A stretch of DNA of 64,000 nt, from assembly GCA_964406945.1 (NCBI GenBank), contig CAYOTO010000009.1, positions 24,477 through 88,476 on the forward strand, read 5' to 3'. Both the position numbers and the translations under genes were made by a program. This stretch comes from UBA2266 sp964406945 (GTDB lineage: Bacteria; Planctomycetota; Phycisphaerae; Sedimentisphaerales; Anaerobacaceae). The notes below the pieces were generated by a model. The model was given only the letters and a program-made list of their open reading frames with translations, ran no database searches and was not told the origin of the DNA. Shown piece after piece: positions 24,736-32,701 of the stretch (within the stretch, counting starts at the first letter, position 1; every line of letters starts with the position of its first letter).

Positions 24736-25833
24736 TTAACTTTTTTGTGCCCAGCCTGCGAGACGGGGTTTGATGACGTCCCTGAATGTTATCTGCCATG
24801 CGGCGGTCAGCGGTATTGCGACGAGCATTCCGAGCAGGCCCGCGACTGCGCCGGCGGCCATGACGGCGAAGAGTACGACAACGGGGTGCAGTTTGAGTTT
24901 GCCGCCCTGGAGCAGCGGGCTGAATACCCAGCCGTCGAGGAACTGGACGAAGGCGAATACGACGGTGGGCCAGAGCAATGCGTAGAACAGGACCGACATG
25001 TTGTCTGCGCCGAGGCTGTTTACCAGCAGCACGAGCAGCCAGACGAGCCCGGAGGCGAATGGAATAATGTTGAAAAAGCCCGCGGTGACTCCGAATATGA
25101 ACCAGAACGGGACTCCGGCTATCGCCCAGCCTGTTGTAAAGCAGATGCTCAGGAGCAGCGCCACGAGCAGGCGGGTGCGGAGGAATATGCCGGCGGCGTC
25201 GCTGATTTTGCAGACGGTTGTGAGGATTTCGTCTTTGTGTGAGGGCGGCAGAAACTGCTTGAACCAGTTTCGGATGTCGGGCAAATGCACGGAAAAAGCC
25301 CAGAAGAAAAGAACGACGAGCAATATGTAGACGCCAATGTAGGTTAGGGCGCCGAAGGTGGAGGCGAAGATGCCGAGGGATTTGCCGATCGCGCCCAAGA
25401 GCATGGATATGAGTTTGCCGGGGTTTTTGGCAACGGCGTCGATCTGCTCGCGGATTCCCCCGTCGAGCGTGCTGCCGCGGCCGATGGTATTGAGTATTTT
25501 TTCGGTGTATTCGGGGAGGTTTTGTACGAACTGGACGATTTGCTCGACGGCCAGCGGTACGAGCCAGACGGCCAGGCCGATGATGATCAGGGCGAGTATA
25601 ACGAGCATCAGGGTTACGAGGACGATGCGGGGCCAGTGCCAGTGGCGGTTTGTCCAGTCTACGACCGGATCAAAGACATAGGCCAGTAGGAAGCCGACAA
25701 GTATTGGACTGAGCAGGCCTCGAAGGATCCACATAAGAGCGATCAGCGCGAAGAAGATGAGGAAGCCGGCGATTACGACGAACATGGACCGCCTCAGTTC
25801 GTTTTCTTCTGCATGATCGATCTGCTCAGCCAT
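24736..25833 (-). CDS. AI-2E family transporter (PerM-like permease)
   Basis: A 365-residue polytopic membrane protein of the AI-2E transporter/PerM family. Helices include FVVIAGFLIFFALIALMWIL, LSPILVGFLLAYVFDPVVDW, IVLVTLMLVILALIIIGLAV, YIGVYILLVVLFFWAFSVHL, PFWFIFGVTAGFFNIIPFAS and a Gly-rich C-terminal pair (MLVAIPLTAAWQITFRDV). The family signature around IPFASGLVWLL and the long amphipathic middle segment fit. Members export or take up small molecules; autoinducer-2 transport is shown for only some, so the substrate is open. It has no ribosome site that stands out and no operon partner. Confidence 0.88.
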   Translation of the reverse strand: MAEQIDHAEENELRRSMFVVIAGFLIFFALIALMWILRGLLSPILVGFLLAYVFDPVVDWTNRHWHWPRIVLVTLMLVILALIIIGLAVWLVPLAVEQIVQFVQNLPEYTEKILNTIGRGSTLDGGIREQIDAVAKNPGKLISMLLGAIGKSLGIFASTFGALTYIGVYILLVVLFFWAFSVHLPDIRNWFKQFLPPSHKDEILTTVCKISDAAGIFLRTRLLVALLLSICFTTGWAIAGVPFWFIFGVTAGFFNIIPFASGLVWLLVLLVNSLGADNMSVLFYALLWPTVVFAFVQFLDGWVFSPLLQGGKLKLHPVVVLFAVMAAGAVAGLLGMLVAIPLTAAWQITFRDVIKPRLAGWAQKS

Positions 25834-25896
25834 TTTGGAACGACCGTTTCGAATTCAGGGGTGCAGGAGGCGGCCGCGGGGTCGGTTGACGCGGCG

Positions 25897-26961
25897 TTAC
25901 TGTGTTTGGGCGTCGAGGACGGCGTAACATTTCAGGGCAACTTCGTCATCGGGGGAGATTCTTATTCGCAGGGTGTCGTTGAATGATTTCCGTTGCTGTT
26001 CGGGCGGCGGAGGGGTGATCCGGATGGTGAGGCGGTAACCGTTTTGCATCGGAGTCTGCTGGATTTTCTGGATATGCCCGTTGTCCGAGGTTACTTCGGC
26101 GATGTCGAAGGTGCGGCGATAATTGCTCGAAACGTAGACGTCTCTTGTGATCGGCTCGGCGGGGTGGACGTTGTGCATGGTCAGGACGGGCGGATTTACC
26201 TGGTAGGCTGAGAGGGCCCGGAAGGGAATTGTTATGTCTTTTGTCGTGGGGTGAGTGAGATAGAAAGTGATGTAGCCGGGCATGTCCGCGCGGAGGGTGT
26301 TTGGATCCGCGTGGAGGCGAATGTCATGGCTGAGTGCCCAGACGGACGGATCTATCTCGGCGGTGATGGCTTTGTCGGTAGCGACGCATCTTTGGACGGC
26401 GAACCGGCGGTCGTCGGCGGCGGTGAGCCTAATTGCGGTCGGGTCCTCGTCGTCGAGTTTTATCAGCAGGCTGGGTGGCTCGGCGGCAATTGCATTGGCG
26501 ATTTCGGCCCTGAGGGTCAGGCGAATCTTCGGTGCGGCTTCATCGTCGGTGTGGATGTAGATTCGTCTGAGATATAGCCCCGGCCTTGATTTTGCCAGAT
26601 ACCACACCTGGATCGTGCCTGACTCGCCGGGTGCGTAGGTGGTCTTTTTCGTTCTGGCGGCGACTCCGCAGCAGCCTTCAATCTTCGTAATTGTCACGGG
26701 TTTTTGAGCGGTGTTCTGGAAATCGAACACGAGTTCCTGCTGACTGGCGGGTTCAATTACGCCCAGGTCCTGCGTTGCCTTGTCAAATTTAAGTCCGGGC
26801 CGGTTATTTTCGGCGGCCCAGAGGGCGTTTTCGGTCGCTGGGTCCATCAGGGGACCTTTAGGCGACCCGATATCCGTTGCGGGCACCTGATCGCGGCAGC
26901 CCGGCACAAGAGCCGCGGCCGCGAGCAAGAACAAGAAACTGACTGTACCAGGTGATTTCAT
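25897..26961 (-). CDS. DUF1573 lipoprotein
   Basis: A 354-residue exported lipoprotein. The signal peptide MKSPGTVSFLFLLAAAALVP ends in the lipobox LVPGC. The DUF1573 domain follows (LGVIEPASQQELVFDFQN, ITKIEGCCGVAARTKK, YAPGESGTIQVWYLA), an Ig-like beta-sandwich common in Bacteroidetes and Planctomycetes, with the usual Cys-Cys in the second strand. The remaining 200 residues look like two more beta-sandwich domains (for example PPVLTMHNVHPAEPITRDVY). The role is unknown; members are thought to act in surface protein assembly. It precedes the AI-2E gene by about 60 bases on the same strand. Confidence 0.82.
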   Translation of the reverse strand: MKSPGTVSFLFLLAAAALVPGCRDQVPATDIGSPKGPLMDPATENALWAAENNRPGLKFDKATQDLGVIEPASQQELVFDFQNTAQKPVTITKIEGCCGVAARTKKTTYAPGESGTIQVWYLAKSRPGLYLRRIYIHTDDEAAPKIRLTLRAEIANAIAAEPPSLLIKLDDEDPTAIRLTAADDRRFAVQRCVATDKAITAEIDPSVWALSHDIRLHADPNTLRADMPGYITFYLTHPTTKDITIPFRALSAYQVNPPVLTMHNVHPAEPITRDVYVSSNYRRTFDIAEVTSDNGHIQKIQQTPMQNGYRLTIRITPPPPEQQRKSFNDTLRIRISPDDEVALKCYAVLDAQTQ

Positions 26962-27082
26962 TTTCGTCGTTCGTCAGAAGAATGACAAAGGGTGCTTTAG
27001 CTTGAATTCACTACGAGATGGAGATAAAGGGCGACGCGACGTATTATGTGCCGCGCCGCCAAACAATATATCCAAGGAACGC

Positions 27083-28594
27083 TTATTCATACAGACGCGT
27101 AGCCTCGGTCTCCTCTACAGGCCTTTCGAGACGCTTCGTGGTCATTTCCACGTAGAAGCGGACGTCGCCGGCCCGGAGCGCCTTGACTTCGACGGTCCAG
27201 GTGGCCTTGCCCTTGGGCGCCAGTCTCTCGAGCGGCGCGAAAACGACTCTGTTTCCGTCGAGTTTGCCTTCGGTCGGACCGCTGGAGCCGACGTATTCGA
27301 CATTGTCCTCGAGAACGGCTATGATCTGTACGCCCTCGTCAGCGGCCGAACCCTGGTTCGTAGCCGTTATCAGATAGGAAGTGTTCTTTCCGATCTCGAC
27401 GGGGTCGGCAATGTCGACCACCTCGAGCAATATGGCTTCGATTCCACTGACCTGCGTCGCAGTGGTGGCTTCGGCGCCTCCGGCACAATATGCGGTGGCC
27501 CTGACGGTGCCTTCGAACGTTGCAGCCTCACTGGGAGTGTAGGTAACACTGAGGTCCCTGCTCTCGCCCGGCTTGAGGCTGCCTAGATTCCAGACCACCA
27601 TAGAGCCTGTTTGCTGTCCACCCTCACTGATATTGGTTGCGTTTACCTTTCCCGGAATATTTTCTTCGACTATTACATCACGGGCGACACCGGAACCAGT
27701 ATTGCGAACTGTGATGTCGTAAGTAGCCTGCTTGCCGATATAGAGTGTTTTCGGTCCCGTCTTGTCTATTTCCAGGACGGGCTCGGTAACTCTCGTGCTG
27801 GTCATTACGGCCTCGGCTCTTGGAACGTTGTCGCCGGTCGCATAGGCATCACTGGCGAAGGTACCGGCCTTCTGAGCCTTAAGTTTCACCTCGAACTGCT
27901 GCGATTCGTTGGGATCGAGATCGCCGACGTTTATTGTCACTTCCGTCTGACCCGCGGATGTTTCCAGGTTCTCTGTAAGCGGGTCCACGATTTTGACGTT
28001 TTTGGCCGTCCCGGTGCCCCGGTTCGAGACCGTGTATGTAGCGTTTATGAAGTCACACACGATTGCATTCGGATCGGCTGTTTTTGTCAGACTGAGCTGC
28101 GGGTTGGTCACCATAGCGCTCACACAGGCCGGCATATTGTAGGTTGCCGAGACACAGTGCTGCAGGCAGCTCACATCCGAGGTTGAGCCCACTACAGTTA
28201 TTTCCCTGCTGCTGTCCGGCTCCAGCGAATCCATGGTCCAGACAATCTTATCATCCTCCATGCGCCCGGTGGGAGTTGAGCTTGCCAACTGGAATTTGCC
28301 GGCCGTCTTCTCCGTGACGACAACATCAGTGAGCACTCTGTCGCTCAGATTGGTAACAATGATTTTGTGTTCGAAATTGGTCCGCGACTGGGCCTCGGTG
28401 GGCATTTGCGTTTCGAGCTTGAGAATGCCGTTGGCATCGGACGGATAGATAACTTCCGTACTGTAGGGACCGCACGGGCCGCTGGTCACCTGTACGGGTC
28501 CGGTTCCTCTTTCCTTTTTTCCGCAGAGGCACTCGCAGCCCACGAGCATACATGCGGAAATAAGCAGCAATACGAATAATGCGTTCTTTTTCAT
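27083..28594 (-). CDS. DUF11-repeat lipoprotein (OmcB-like surface protein)
   Basis: A 503-residue lipoprotein. AAAGGAA precedes ATG 28594; the signal peptide has the lipobox MLVGC, and a Cys-rich segment follows (CECLCGKKERG). At least three, probably four, repeats of the DUF11/CARDB-like type follow, each with the pattern of a conflict-of-bonds strand and a TYTVSNRGTGTAKNVKIVDP-like motif (ITVRNTGSGVARDVIVEENI, LITATNQGSAADEGVQIIAV). This resembles the large Cys-rich outer-membrane protein OmcB and DUF11 proteins abundant in Planctomycetes, where they are thought to stabilise the envelope. It is a monocistronic-looking gene, 120 bases upstream of the DUF1573 gene. Confidence 0.85.
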   Translation of the reverse strand: MKKNALFVLLLISACMLVGCECLCGKKERGTGPVQVTSGPCGPYSTEVIYPSDANGILKLETQMPTEAQSRTNFEHKIIVTNLSDRVLTDVVVTEKTAGKFQLASSTPTGRMEDDKIVWTMDSLEPDSSREITVVGSTSDVSCLQHCVSATYNMPACVSAMVTNPQLSLTKTADPNAIVCDFINATYTVSNRGTGTAKNVKIVDPLTENLETSAGQTEVTINVGDLDPNESQQFEVKLKAQKAGTFASDAYATGDNVPRAEAVMTSTRVTEPVLEIDKTGPKTLYIGKQATYDITVRNTGSGVARDVIVEENIPGKVNATNISEGGQQTGSMVVWNLGSLKPGESRDLSVTYTPSEAATFEGTVRATAYCAGGAEATTATQVSGIEAILLEVVDIADPVEIGKNTSYLITATNQGSAADEGVQIIAVLEDNVEYVGSSGPTEGKLDGNRVVFAPLERLAPKGKATWTVEVKALRAGDVRFYVEMTTKRLERPVEETEATRLYE

Positions 28595-29198
28595 TTTCAG
28601 GTTCCTTTCATTATTGTCTTACACACAAACCACACAGTTAGATTTCCAGACAGTGTTGCGAGACGCCGCTCATACTTGCCCGTTCTTCAAGGGTCGGGCG
28701 GCTATTTGCATTTGCGCGGGCGAGAATACGTCCGGGTATTTACGATGTTTTCGTGGAGACCGGACTGCGTCGCCGCATCGCGGGTCTTGCCGACTCATCC
28801 AGATCTTTTGAGAACTCCGGTCCCGGCGGACTCATTTACTACCCCCATTTACTTAATCCCCAGTTTCGTCATGACGTTAACAACAATGGCATAATCGGCA
28901 CAAATCATTAGGGGGATAATTAGAAAAACACGAGTTTCCGGAGAGAATTATTCGCGGGTAATGGGGTATCTTCTAATGGCGAAGGATCGCCAGACACAAT
29001 CAGGACGCAGGTAACTGCGGGTGGAACCCGCGGCTATGTATGGCGGAAGAACGCGGTTTTCGTCTTGGCGGGGATTGCGGCGGCTATGTAGTAATTGCGG
29101 GCGACTGAATGGACACCACGCCAGGGATATTCTTCTCTCTTGCCGCAGCGCCTGGGTTCGCGGACTTCAGAGGTCATTTTACAGGAATGAAAGAATGA
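28595..29198. other. Spacer between divergent genes, nothing recognised
   Basis: About 600 bases between the DUF11 lipoprotein (leftward) and the acyltransferase (rightward). It holds several small GC-rich inverted repeats, for example GCGGGT-GGA-ACCCGC near 29020, and the repeated word GCGGCTATGTA. I compared it by eye with known riboswitch cores (c-di-GMP, TPP, SAM) and found no match. Confidence 0.35.
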
Positions 29199-29227
29199 TT
29201 TACACTGAAAACAGGCTATGCTAAAAA
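29199..29227 (+). promoter_or_regulatory. Candidate promoter of the acyltransferase gene
   Basis: TTTACA (29199-29204), a 17-bp spacer and TAAAAA (29222-29227) form a sigma-70-type promoter about 40 bp before the TTG start at 29268. The -35 matches 5 of 6 consensus bases and the -10 4 of 6. Confidence 0.4.
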
Positions 29228-29267
29228 AGGGGCGTATACCCGGGTCTATGCAGGTAAAGGAGTTGCA

Positions 29268-29921
29268 TTGAGAAAACGCGTTGTGCTACTGACGTCGGCG
29301 TTTATCAGCGTGCTGCCCTTCAGCGGGCTGCGGTGTCTTATGTACAGGGTTCTGCTCGGTTATGAGATTCGCAAGAGCCGGATCGGGTGGGGAACGATGA
29401 TATGGGTCGAGAAGGCGTCCATTATTAACAGTACAATCGGCCGCAGAAATGTCTTCAGGGGGAGGATGACTGTGAAGATAAATGGGGCCAGAATAGCAAT
29501 CCGAAATGAGTTTAAGTGCGGAAATTTTGCATCTGCGCCGGGTGGGGGTAAGGTAACATACAGCAGGCTGCTGGAAATTGAGGAAGATTGTCTAATCACT
29601 AGCGGGCACTTCTTCGACGTTTCGGGGCATTTTATGTTGGGCAGTGGGTCGTGGATCGCGGGGTGCGGTTCGCAGTTCTGGACTCACGGGGCCGGCTCGA
29701 ATGAGACCTGGGTCAGGATCGGTCGGGGCTGCTATATCGGCAGTGCGGTCAGATTTGTGCCTGGCTCGGGGACGGGCGATAACGTCATTGTGGGAGTGGG
29801 CAGCGTGGTTACGAAGGCTTTCGATATTTCTAACGCCATGCTGGGTGGAGTTCCGGCAAAGGTGCTGCGGGAGAGATTCGACTGGCGGAGCGGCCGAGAT
29901 ATCGAGGAGAATGAGACCTGA
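29268..29921 (+). CDS. Left-handed beta-helix acyltransferase (hexapeptide repeat)
   Basis: A 217-residue protein starting at TTG 29268, with AAGGAG five bases upstream. After a hydrophobic N-terminal stretch (VVLLTSAFISVLPFSGLRCL) come hexapeptide-like turns (ASIINSTIGRRNVFRGRMTV, ITSGHFFDVSGHFMLGSGSW, WVRIGRGCYIGSAVRF) and the closing IVGVGSVVTKAFDISNAMLG with GVPAKVLRER. This is the form of NeuD/WbbJ/CysE-type acyltransferases that modify sugars of surface polysaccharides. The substrate is unknown and no glycosyltransferase gene is adjacent. The rare TTG start and the isolated position are the only odd features. It ends 17 bases from the convergent flavoprotein gene. Confidence 0.8.
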   Translation: MRKRVVLLTSAFISVLPFSGLRCLMYRVLLGYEIRKSRIGWGTMIWVEKASIINSTIGRRNVFRGRMTVKINGARIAIRNEFKCGNFASAPGGGKVTYSRLLEIEEDCLITSGHFFDVSGHFMLGSGSWIAGCGSQFWTHGAGSNETWVRIGRGCYIGSAVRFVPGSGTGDNVIVGVGSVVTKAFDISNAMLGGVPAKVLRERFDWRSGRDIEENET

Positions 29922-29938
29922 AATCGGAAGCCGACGGC

Positions 29939-30556
29939 TCAGGGAATCTGGAATTCCACCGGCTCTTCTGAAATGGGGGCTTCCGGGTTTGTGAGTCGGG
30001 CGGCCAGTTCGAATGCCTTCTGTTTTGCCTGGGGATATTTTTCGAGGTCACCGACGGCGTCGACCTGATTTACGAACAGGCCCGCTGCGTATTGGGCGTC
30101 GAAGACGTCGAACCAGGTCTTCATGGTCCAGGTGATTGATTTGAACATGTTTTTGCTGCGCGACCCCCCTACCGCTATGATCATGGCGCGGCGTTTTTTG
30201 CCGCCGAGCAGCGAGAATTCCTCCTTGAGCTGGTATTTGCGGACCCAGAGGCACTGGCAGCGGTCTATTAGCAGTTTTGCCTGGGCGGTGACCGTCATGA
30301 AGAATACCGGAGTGGCGAAGATAATGCAGTCGGCGAAGATTATCTTCTGGAGCGTGGGCTGGTAGTCGTCGGTTCTGAAGCAGTTCCCGGTTTTGTAGCA
30401 GTGGTTGCATTCGACACAGGGGGCGATGCGAAGTCGGGCCAGATGAATGCAGTCTGTCTCGGCGTTGTTGGAGCGGGCTGCTTCCAAAGCCTTGTCGAGC
30501 AGTTGATCGCTGTTGCCGTTGGCCCGCGGACTGGATGATATTCCCAGGACTTTCAT
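29939..30556 (-). CDS. Flavodoxin-fold NADPH-dependent FMN reductase, iron-sulfur flavoprotein-like
   Basis: A 205-residue flavoprotein with the FMN-binding N-terminus MKVLGISSSPRANGNSD, then a compact Cys motif CVECNHCYKTGNC (C-x2-C-x2-C-x5-C), as in iron-sulfur flavoprotein (Isf) of methanogens and anaerobes. The flavodoxin core IIFADCIIFATPVFFMTVTA and the AVGGSRSKN loop follow. Isf proteins form oligomers that move electrons from ferredoxin and help detoxify oxygen species, so a role in the redox economy of an anaerobe is plausible. It ends 18 bases from the acyltransferase gene (tail-to-tail) and has no clear partner gene. Confidence 0.85.
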   Translation of the reverse strand: MKVLGISSSPRANGNSDQLLDKALEAARSNNAETDCIHLARLRIAPCVECNHCYKTGNCFRTDDYQPTLQKIIFADCIIFATPVFFMTVTAQAKLLIDRCQCLWVRKYQLKEEFSLLGGKKRRAMIIAVGGSRSKNMFKSITWTMKTWFDVFDAQYAAGLFVNQVDAVGDLEKYPQAKQKAFELAARLTNPEAPISEEPVEFQIP

Positions 30557-30817
30557 GGTTCGTATTTCGTATTTTGTCGTTGGTATTCGTTTTGGATCGA
30601 ATGTAGCCGTACTGTACTCCAGATTTTGTACGCTGGCAAATGTGAAGGGTGCAAAAGAGGCAAATATAAAAGATATTTCCTTTGGCGGCCAGATACTTTT
30701 GCCAGTGCTTCAGTACGACACGCGATGGTGTAGCTGTTTTTTCGTTTGCCGCAGACCGCGGTCATCAGTAGAATTACGGACCGAGCTTATGGTTACTTTT
30801 GCATTAAGGAGAAATGG

Positions 30818-31408
30818 ATGGCTCTTATTGCCGTAGATGTTGTACTGCTGGTTAACGACGGAATGAATCAACGGGCGATTGTCGCCAATTCGCGGCTGAC
30901 GGACAGCGAAATCGTGCTGGACGGGGTAAAATGCCTGCCGCACATATCGCTTTGCATGGGCGTGCTGGATGATGAGCAGGTCGGAGCGGTCGAAACAGTT
31001 CTTGCAGATATCGCGGGGAAGGTTTCGCTGGGAGTGCTTCGAGTAACCGGAATATTTTCGACTACCGACGCGAAGGGCCAGACGGTCTGTTCATACGTGG
31101 TCGAGAAGACCGCGGCGCTTCAGAAGCTGCACGAGCAGGTGATGATCGGCGTGGGGACGTATCTGAGCCAGGATGCGAAGCCGGAAATGTTCGCCGGCGA
31201 GGAGCAGGTGAGCGAGGGAAGTCTGAAATGGGTTCGGGAGTACCCGGATGAGTCGAGTTTCGAGAAGTTTCAGCCGCACATTACGATAGGCTACGGGACA
31301 GTGGAGGACGGACCGTTTCCGATAGAGTTCGGGGCGTCGAAGCTGGCGTTGTGCCATCTGGGGGATCACTGCACTTGTCGGAAGGTGCTGGCGAGGATTG
31401 ATCTTTGA
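30818..31408 (+). CDS. 2H phosphoesterase / 2'-5' RNA ligase-like protein
   Basis: A 196-residue protein from ATG 30818, which has AAGGAG six bases upstream; the frame is open from 30746 but lacks a ribosome site there. It has the two His-x-Ser/Thr motifs of the 2H superfamily: HISLCMG early and HITIGYG late, with a Cys-rich tail (LCHLGDHCTC). Such proteins cleave 2',3'-cyclic phosphates or act on 2'-5' linkages. The true substrate is unknown. It converges with the gspF gene, and a GC-rich hairpin (31446-31460) without a T-run lies between them. Confidence 0.75.
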   Translation: MALIAVDVVLLVNDGMNQRAIVANSRLTDSEIVLDGVKCLPHISLCMGVLDDEQVGAVETVLADIAGKVSLGVLRVTGIFSTTDAKGQTVCSYVVEKTAALQKLHEQVMIGVGTYLSQDAKPEMFAGEEQVSEGSLKWVREYPDESSFEKFQPHITIGYGTVEDGPFPIEFGASKLALCHLGDHCTCRKVLARIDL

Positions 31409-31489
31409 AGATGGGAGTCAGGGTAAGACTGGCTGGCTGGCGGGCGGGCGGAGGCCGCCCGGATTGCAGCCGTGTGACTGAACGAAGAA

Positions 31490-32671
31490 TCAGTGGGCGA
31501 TTACGGAGGATATTCTGAATACGGGCAGCAGCAGTGCGATTGCGATTGTTCCTATGACGGCTCCGAGGATGGTGATCATAAGCGGCTCGATCAGCGTCAT
31601 GACGGTCTTTATTGAGGCGTGAAGCTTTTTCTCGTAGAAGAAGGAGACTTTGTCGCATACGTCGCCCAGTTTGCCGCTCTTTTCGCCGGCACGGAGCATC
31701 TGGACTATGCCCGGGGCGATAAGATGGCTGTGGGGTGCGATTTTGACGGCATCGGAGAGCTGGTAGCCGTCGCGGATTCTTTTGTCGACACCGTCCCATA
31801 ACTGTTGGAAGTAGACGTTTTGGCAGGAGCCACGGATGACCTCGAGGGAATCAAGGAGGCTGACTCCGGTGTTGATCATTGTGGTCATGATGCGCATGGA
31901 GCGAGTGATTATGGTGTCTATGAACATCGTCCCGAGCACGGGGGTGTGTATTTTCAAATAGTCTATGACGCGGCGGCCGGCCAGGGATTGTGCGAAATAC
32001 CAGAGCCCAACGCCGAGGACTATGCAGATCGTTACGATTGTCGTGAGGGAACCGGGGTCCGAGAGTGTTCTGCTCACGGCGACAAGGCCCCTGGTCAGGG
32101 CCGGGAGGGTCGCGCCTTTTGACTCATATATTTTGATGAATCGCGGCAGGACGAAGAACATGAGGGTTGCGGTGGCGATAATCGCCATGGTGGCCATGAT
32201 GATTGGATAAGTCAGGGCCCCGCGGATTTTCTTCCTTGTGTCGGCTTCGAAGTTGAGATAGCCACTGAGCACGCCGAGCATTTCCACCATACGACCGGAG
32301 GCTTCCGAGGCGCGGACCATGCTGATGAACATGGGGCTGAAGATGCGGGGGTATTCGGCAAGGGCCGTGGAGAAGTTTTCGCCCGCTTTGACCGTTTCGG
32401 AGATGTCGATTACAACGTCTCGAAACGTACCGGGCTCTGCCTGTTCGGCTATGGCGTCCAATGCGTCGCTGAGGACTACGCCACTGTCGAGCATGATCGC
32501 AAGCTGCGTCGTAAACGGTATGAGTTCACTCTGCTTGACTTTGGCATTGTAGGTGTGTGCGGGCGCAACATCCTGAGTTGCAACCACGGCCGGCGGCGCA
32601 ATCTGGTTGTCATTCCGTTTTCGGCTCTTAGCCGAAGACTGGTCAGGGGGTTTTGCTGCTACAATAGTCAT
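31490..32671 (-). CDS. gspF: Type II secretion / type IV pilus inner-membrane platform protein GspF/PilC
   Basis: A 393-residue polytopic protein that forms the inner-membrane platform on which the assembly ATPase acts. Two repeated T2SSF domains are seen: FTTQLAIMLDSGVVLSDALD with ENFSTALAEYP, and SMRIMTTMINTGVSLLDSLE with GYQLSDAVKI. Three membrane helices are visible, including IIMATMAIIATATLMFFVLP and the C-terminal IEPLMITILGAVIGTIAIAL. An N-terminal 45-residue Ala/Pro/Lys-rich stretch (SAKSRKRNDN) precedes the first domain. It is the last gene of the long secretion operon, 30 bases after gspE. Confidence 0.93.
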   Translation of the reverse strand: MTIVAAKPPDQSSAKSRKRNDNQIAPPAVVATQDVAPAHTYNAKVKQSELIPFTTQLAIMLDSGVVLSDALDAIAEQAEPGTFRDVVIDISETVKAGENFSTALAEYPRIFSPMFISMVRASEASGRMVEMLGVLSGYLNFEADTRKKIRGALTYPIIMATMAIIATATLMFFVLPRFIKIYESKGATLPALTRGLVAVSRTLSDPGSLTTIVTICIVLGVGLWYFAQSLAGRRVIDYLKIHTPVLGTMFIDTIITRSMRIMTTMINTGVSLLDSLEVIRGSCQNVYFQQLWDGVDKRIRDGYQLSDAVKIAPHSHLIAPGIVQMLRAGEKSGKLGDVCDKVSFFYEKKLHASIKTVMTLIEPLMITILGAVIGTIAIALLLPVFRISSVIAH

Positions 32672-32701
32672 TTAACTTGCTCATCATTGAAAGCGCAGTC
32701 A

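Noticed and set aside
28595..29198. GC-rich hairpins and repeated GCGGCTATGTA words, considered as a riboswitch
   Set aside because: No match by eye to c-di-GMP, TPP, SAM, cobalamin or fluoride cores; only short stems, so described as spacer.
31446..31460. GGGCGG-agg-CCGCCC hairpin between the 2H phosphoesterase and gspF genes
   Set aside because: The loop is three bases and no T-run follows on either strand, so a terminator call is not supported.
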